From Echinicola vietnamensis DSM 17526 (GTDB taxonomy: Bacteria > Bacteroidota > Bacteroidia > Cytophagales > Cyclobacteriaceae): DNA of 64,000 nt. The position numbers and the translations under genes are program-made. The stretch spans positions 4,652,001-4,716,000 of the forward strand of contig NC_019904.1 in NCBI RefSeq assembly GCF_000325705.1, in the 5' to 3' direction. Of this stretch, positions 63,499 to 64,000 are shown in pieces; the first letter of the stretch is position 1; the number at the start of each line of letters is the position of its first letter. The notes below the pieces were generated by a model. The model was not told the DNA's origin and did no database searches. It saw only the letters and a list, made by a program, of their open reading frames with translations.

Positions 63499-63888
63499 AT
63501 GGCTGAAATTGTAATCTTTGAAAAGGATCTTGATCTGGCGGACAACATTTGCGAAATGCTAAAATATGGCAATTTCAATCCCGTTGTCTTAAAATCATTG
63601 CCCGAAGGTATAAAAATCCCTTCGCATCATCCTTCCCTGTTAATCGTGGGTTTTGAAGATCGAAATGATCATGCATTCCTAGCGAAAATCGACCAATTGT
63701 GCGCCCATTACCACTGTCCTCTGATAATCCTCTCCCCAGGCCTTCTAGGCCCAAATGAAATCGAACAATGTAACTGCAAGCTTAAAAAGGAAATCGTAAA
63801 TAAGCCTTTTACTTTTCGGTCCCTGCACTCAGCTGTCCTTAAACTGCTCAAGGAAACCAGCACGGATACACCAGCGCTAGTTAACTAA
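63499..63888 (+). CDS. Degenerate response-regulator receiver-like protein
   Basis: About 129 residues from ATG at 63499 (MAEIVIFEKDLDLADNICEML); the frame is open to 63460. The fold is receiver-like: IFEKD in place of the usual acidic VDDD, LLIVGFED where the phospho-acceptor aspartate would be (it is glycine here), LIILSPG where threonine/serine is expected, and VNKPF with the conserved lysine. Without the acceptor aspartate it cannot be a standard phospho-switch; it may be a pseudo-receiver or scaffold. It has no output domain. Confidence 0.68.
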   Translation: MAEIVIFEKDLDLADNICEMLKYGNFNPVVLKSLPEGIKIPSHHPSLLIVGFEDRNDHAFLAKIDQLCAHYHCPLIILSPGLLGPNEIEQCNCKLKKEIVNKPFTFRSLHSAVLKLLKETSTDTPALVN

Positions 63889-64000
63889 ACACGGAGTGTG
63901 CAGTAGAAAAATTATGGTGATCTTAAATAGTTTTGAACCCTTCGTTATACTACGATTTATAATTTCACCCACACGCTGAAACACCCTGGTGCTGTCCCAT
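63889..64000. other. Window end, no feature
   Basis: The last 112 bases hold no gene or clear motif. Confidence 0.4.

Noticed and set aside
1..64000. tRNA or rRNA genes
   Set aside because: No cloverleaf-like or rRNA-like sequence was recognised by eye; a tRNAscan or Rfam run would settle this.

Overview
The window looks like a chromosome segment of a marine or soil Bacteroidota, most likely family Cyclobacteriaceae (Echinicola-like). The grounds are three SusC/SusD pairs, two GH92 mannosidases, an ECF sigma/FecR system, a short Bacteroidota-type histone H1-like gene and many Bacteroidota-type dispersed hairpin repeats. This placement is inferred from gene content and protein style; no 16S or marker search was possible.

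Layout. 1-3.8 kb: amino-sugar genes (ROK tail, NagB/PIG-L fusion, second ROK kinase). 3.8-5.2 kb: nested tandem repeats. 5.3-12.4 kb: an FG-GAP/ASPIC protein translationally coupled to a vanadium-haloperoxidase-like gene, which is cut by a complete IS66 element with perfect 8-bp target duplications; removing the element restores one 449-codon frame. 12.4-16.9 kb: an AT-rich array that reads as integron-type gene cassettes without an integrase. Each cassette starts with a GTT-type core whose complement recurs at its own end, and an attC-like palindrome follows. It carries TIR, coiled-coil, DUF5343, Swt1-type HEPN and other HEPN-like genes plus a TlpA-like lipoprotein. This is the best candidate for an undescribed (defence-like) system here. 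17.3-38.3 kb: an alpha-mannoside utilisation locus on the minus strand (cupin phosphomannose-isomerase-like protein, GH92, FucP-type transporter, ROK kinase, GH92, SusD/SusC, LacI regulator, second SusD/SusC), interrupted at 25.7-26.6 kb by tandem repeats holding two copies of a 139-bp MITE-like element. 38.8-40.8 kb: DUF6600 protein and histone H1-like gene. 40.9-49.1 kb: DUF1080, SusD, SusC with an STN domain, FecR and a divergent ECF sigma factor. 49.3-53.1 kb: secreted MsrA and MsrB, an SDR-like protein, and an SDR/TetR pair with palindromic operators. 53.1-59.1 kb: GH29 fucosidase, GH20-like enzyme, HGSNAT-like membrane acetyltransferase and S1 sulfatase. 59.1-60.8 kb: repeats including a third MITE copy. 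60.8-64 kb: YtxH protein, an unknown helical protein, a D-lactate dehydrogenase and a degenerate receiver protein.

How genes work together. The mannose locus forms a plausible chain: SusCD capture, GH92 trimming to mannose, FucP-type uptake, ROK phosphorylation, and cupin isomerisation to fructose-6-phosphate. A 19-bp sequence, identical upstream of the GH92 unit and the SusC unit, probably links their regulation. The GH29/GH20/acetyltransferase/sulfatase group and the NagB/ROK genes point to fucosylated, sulfated, amino-sugar-rich glycans as further substrates.
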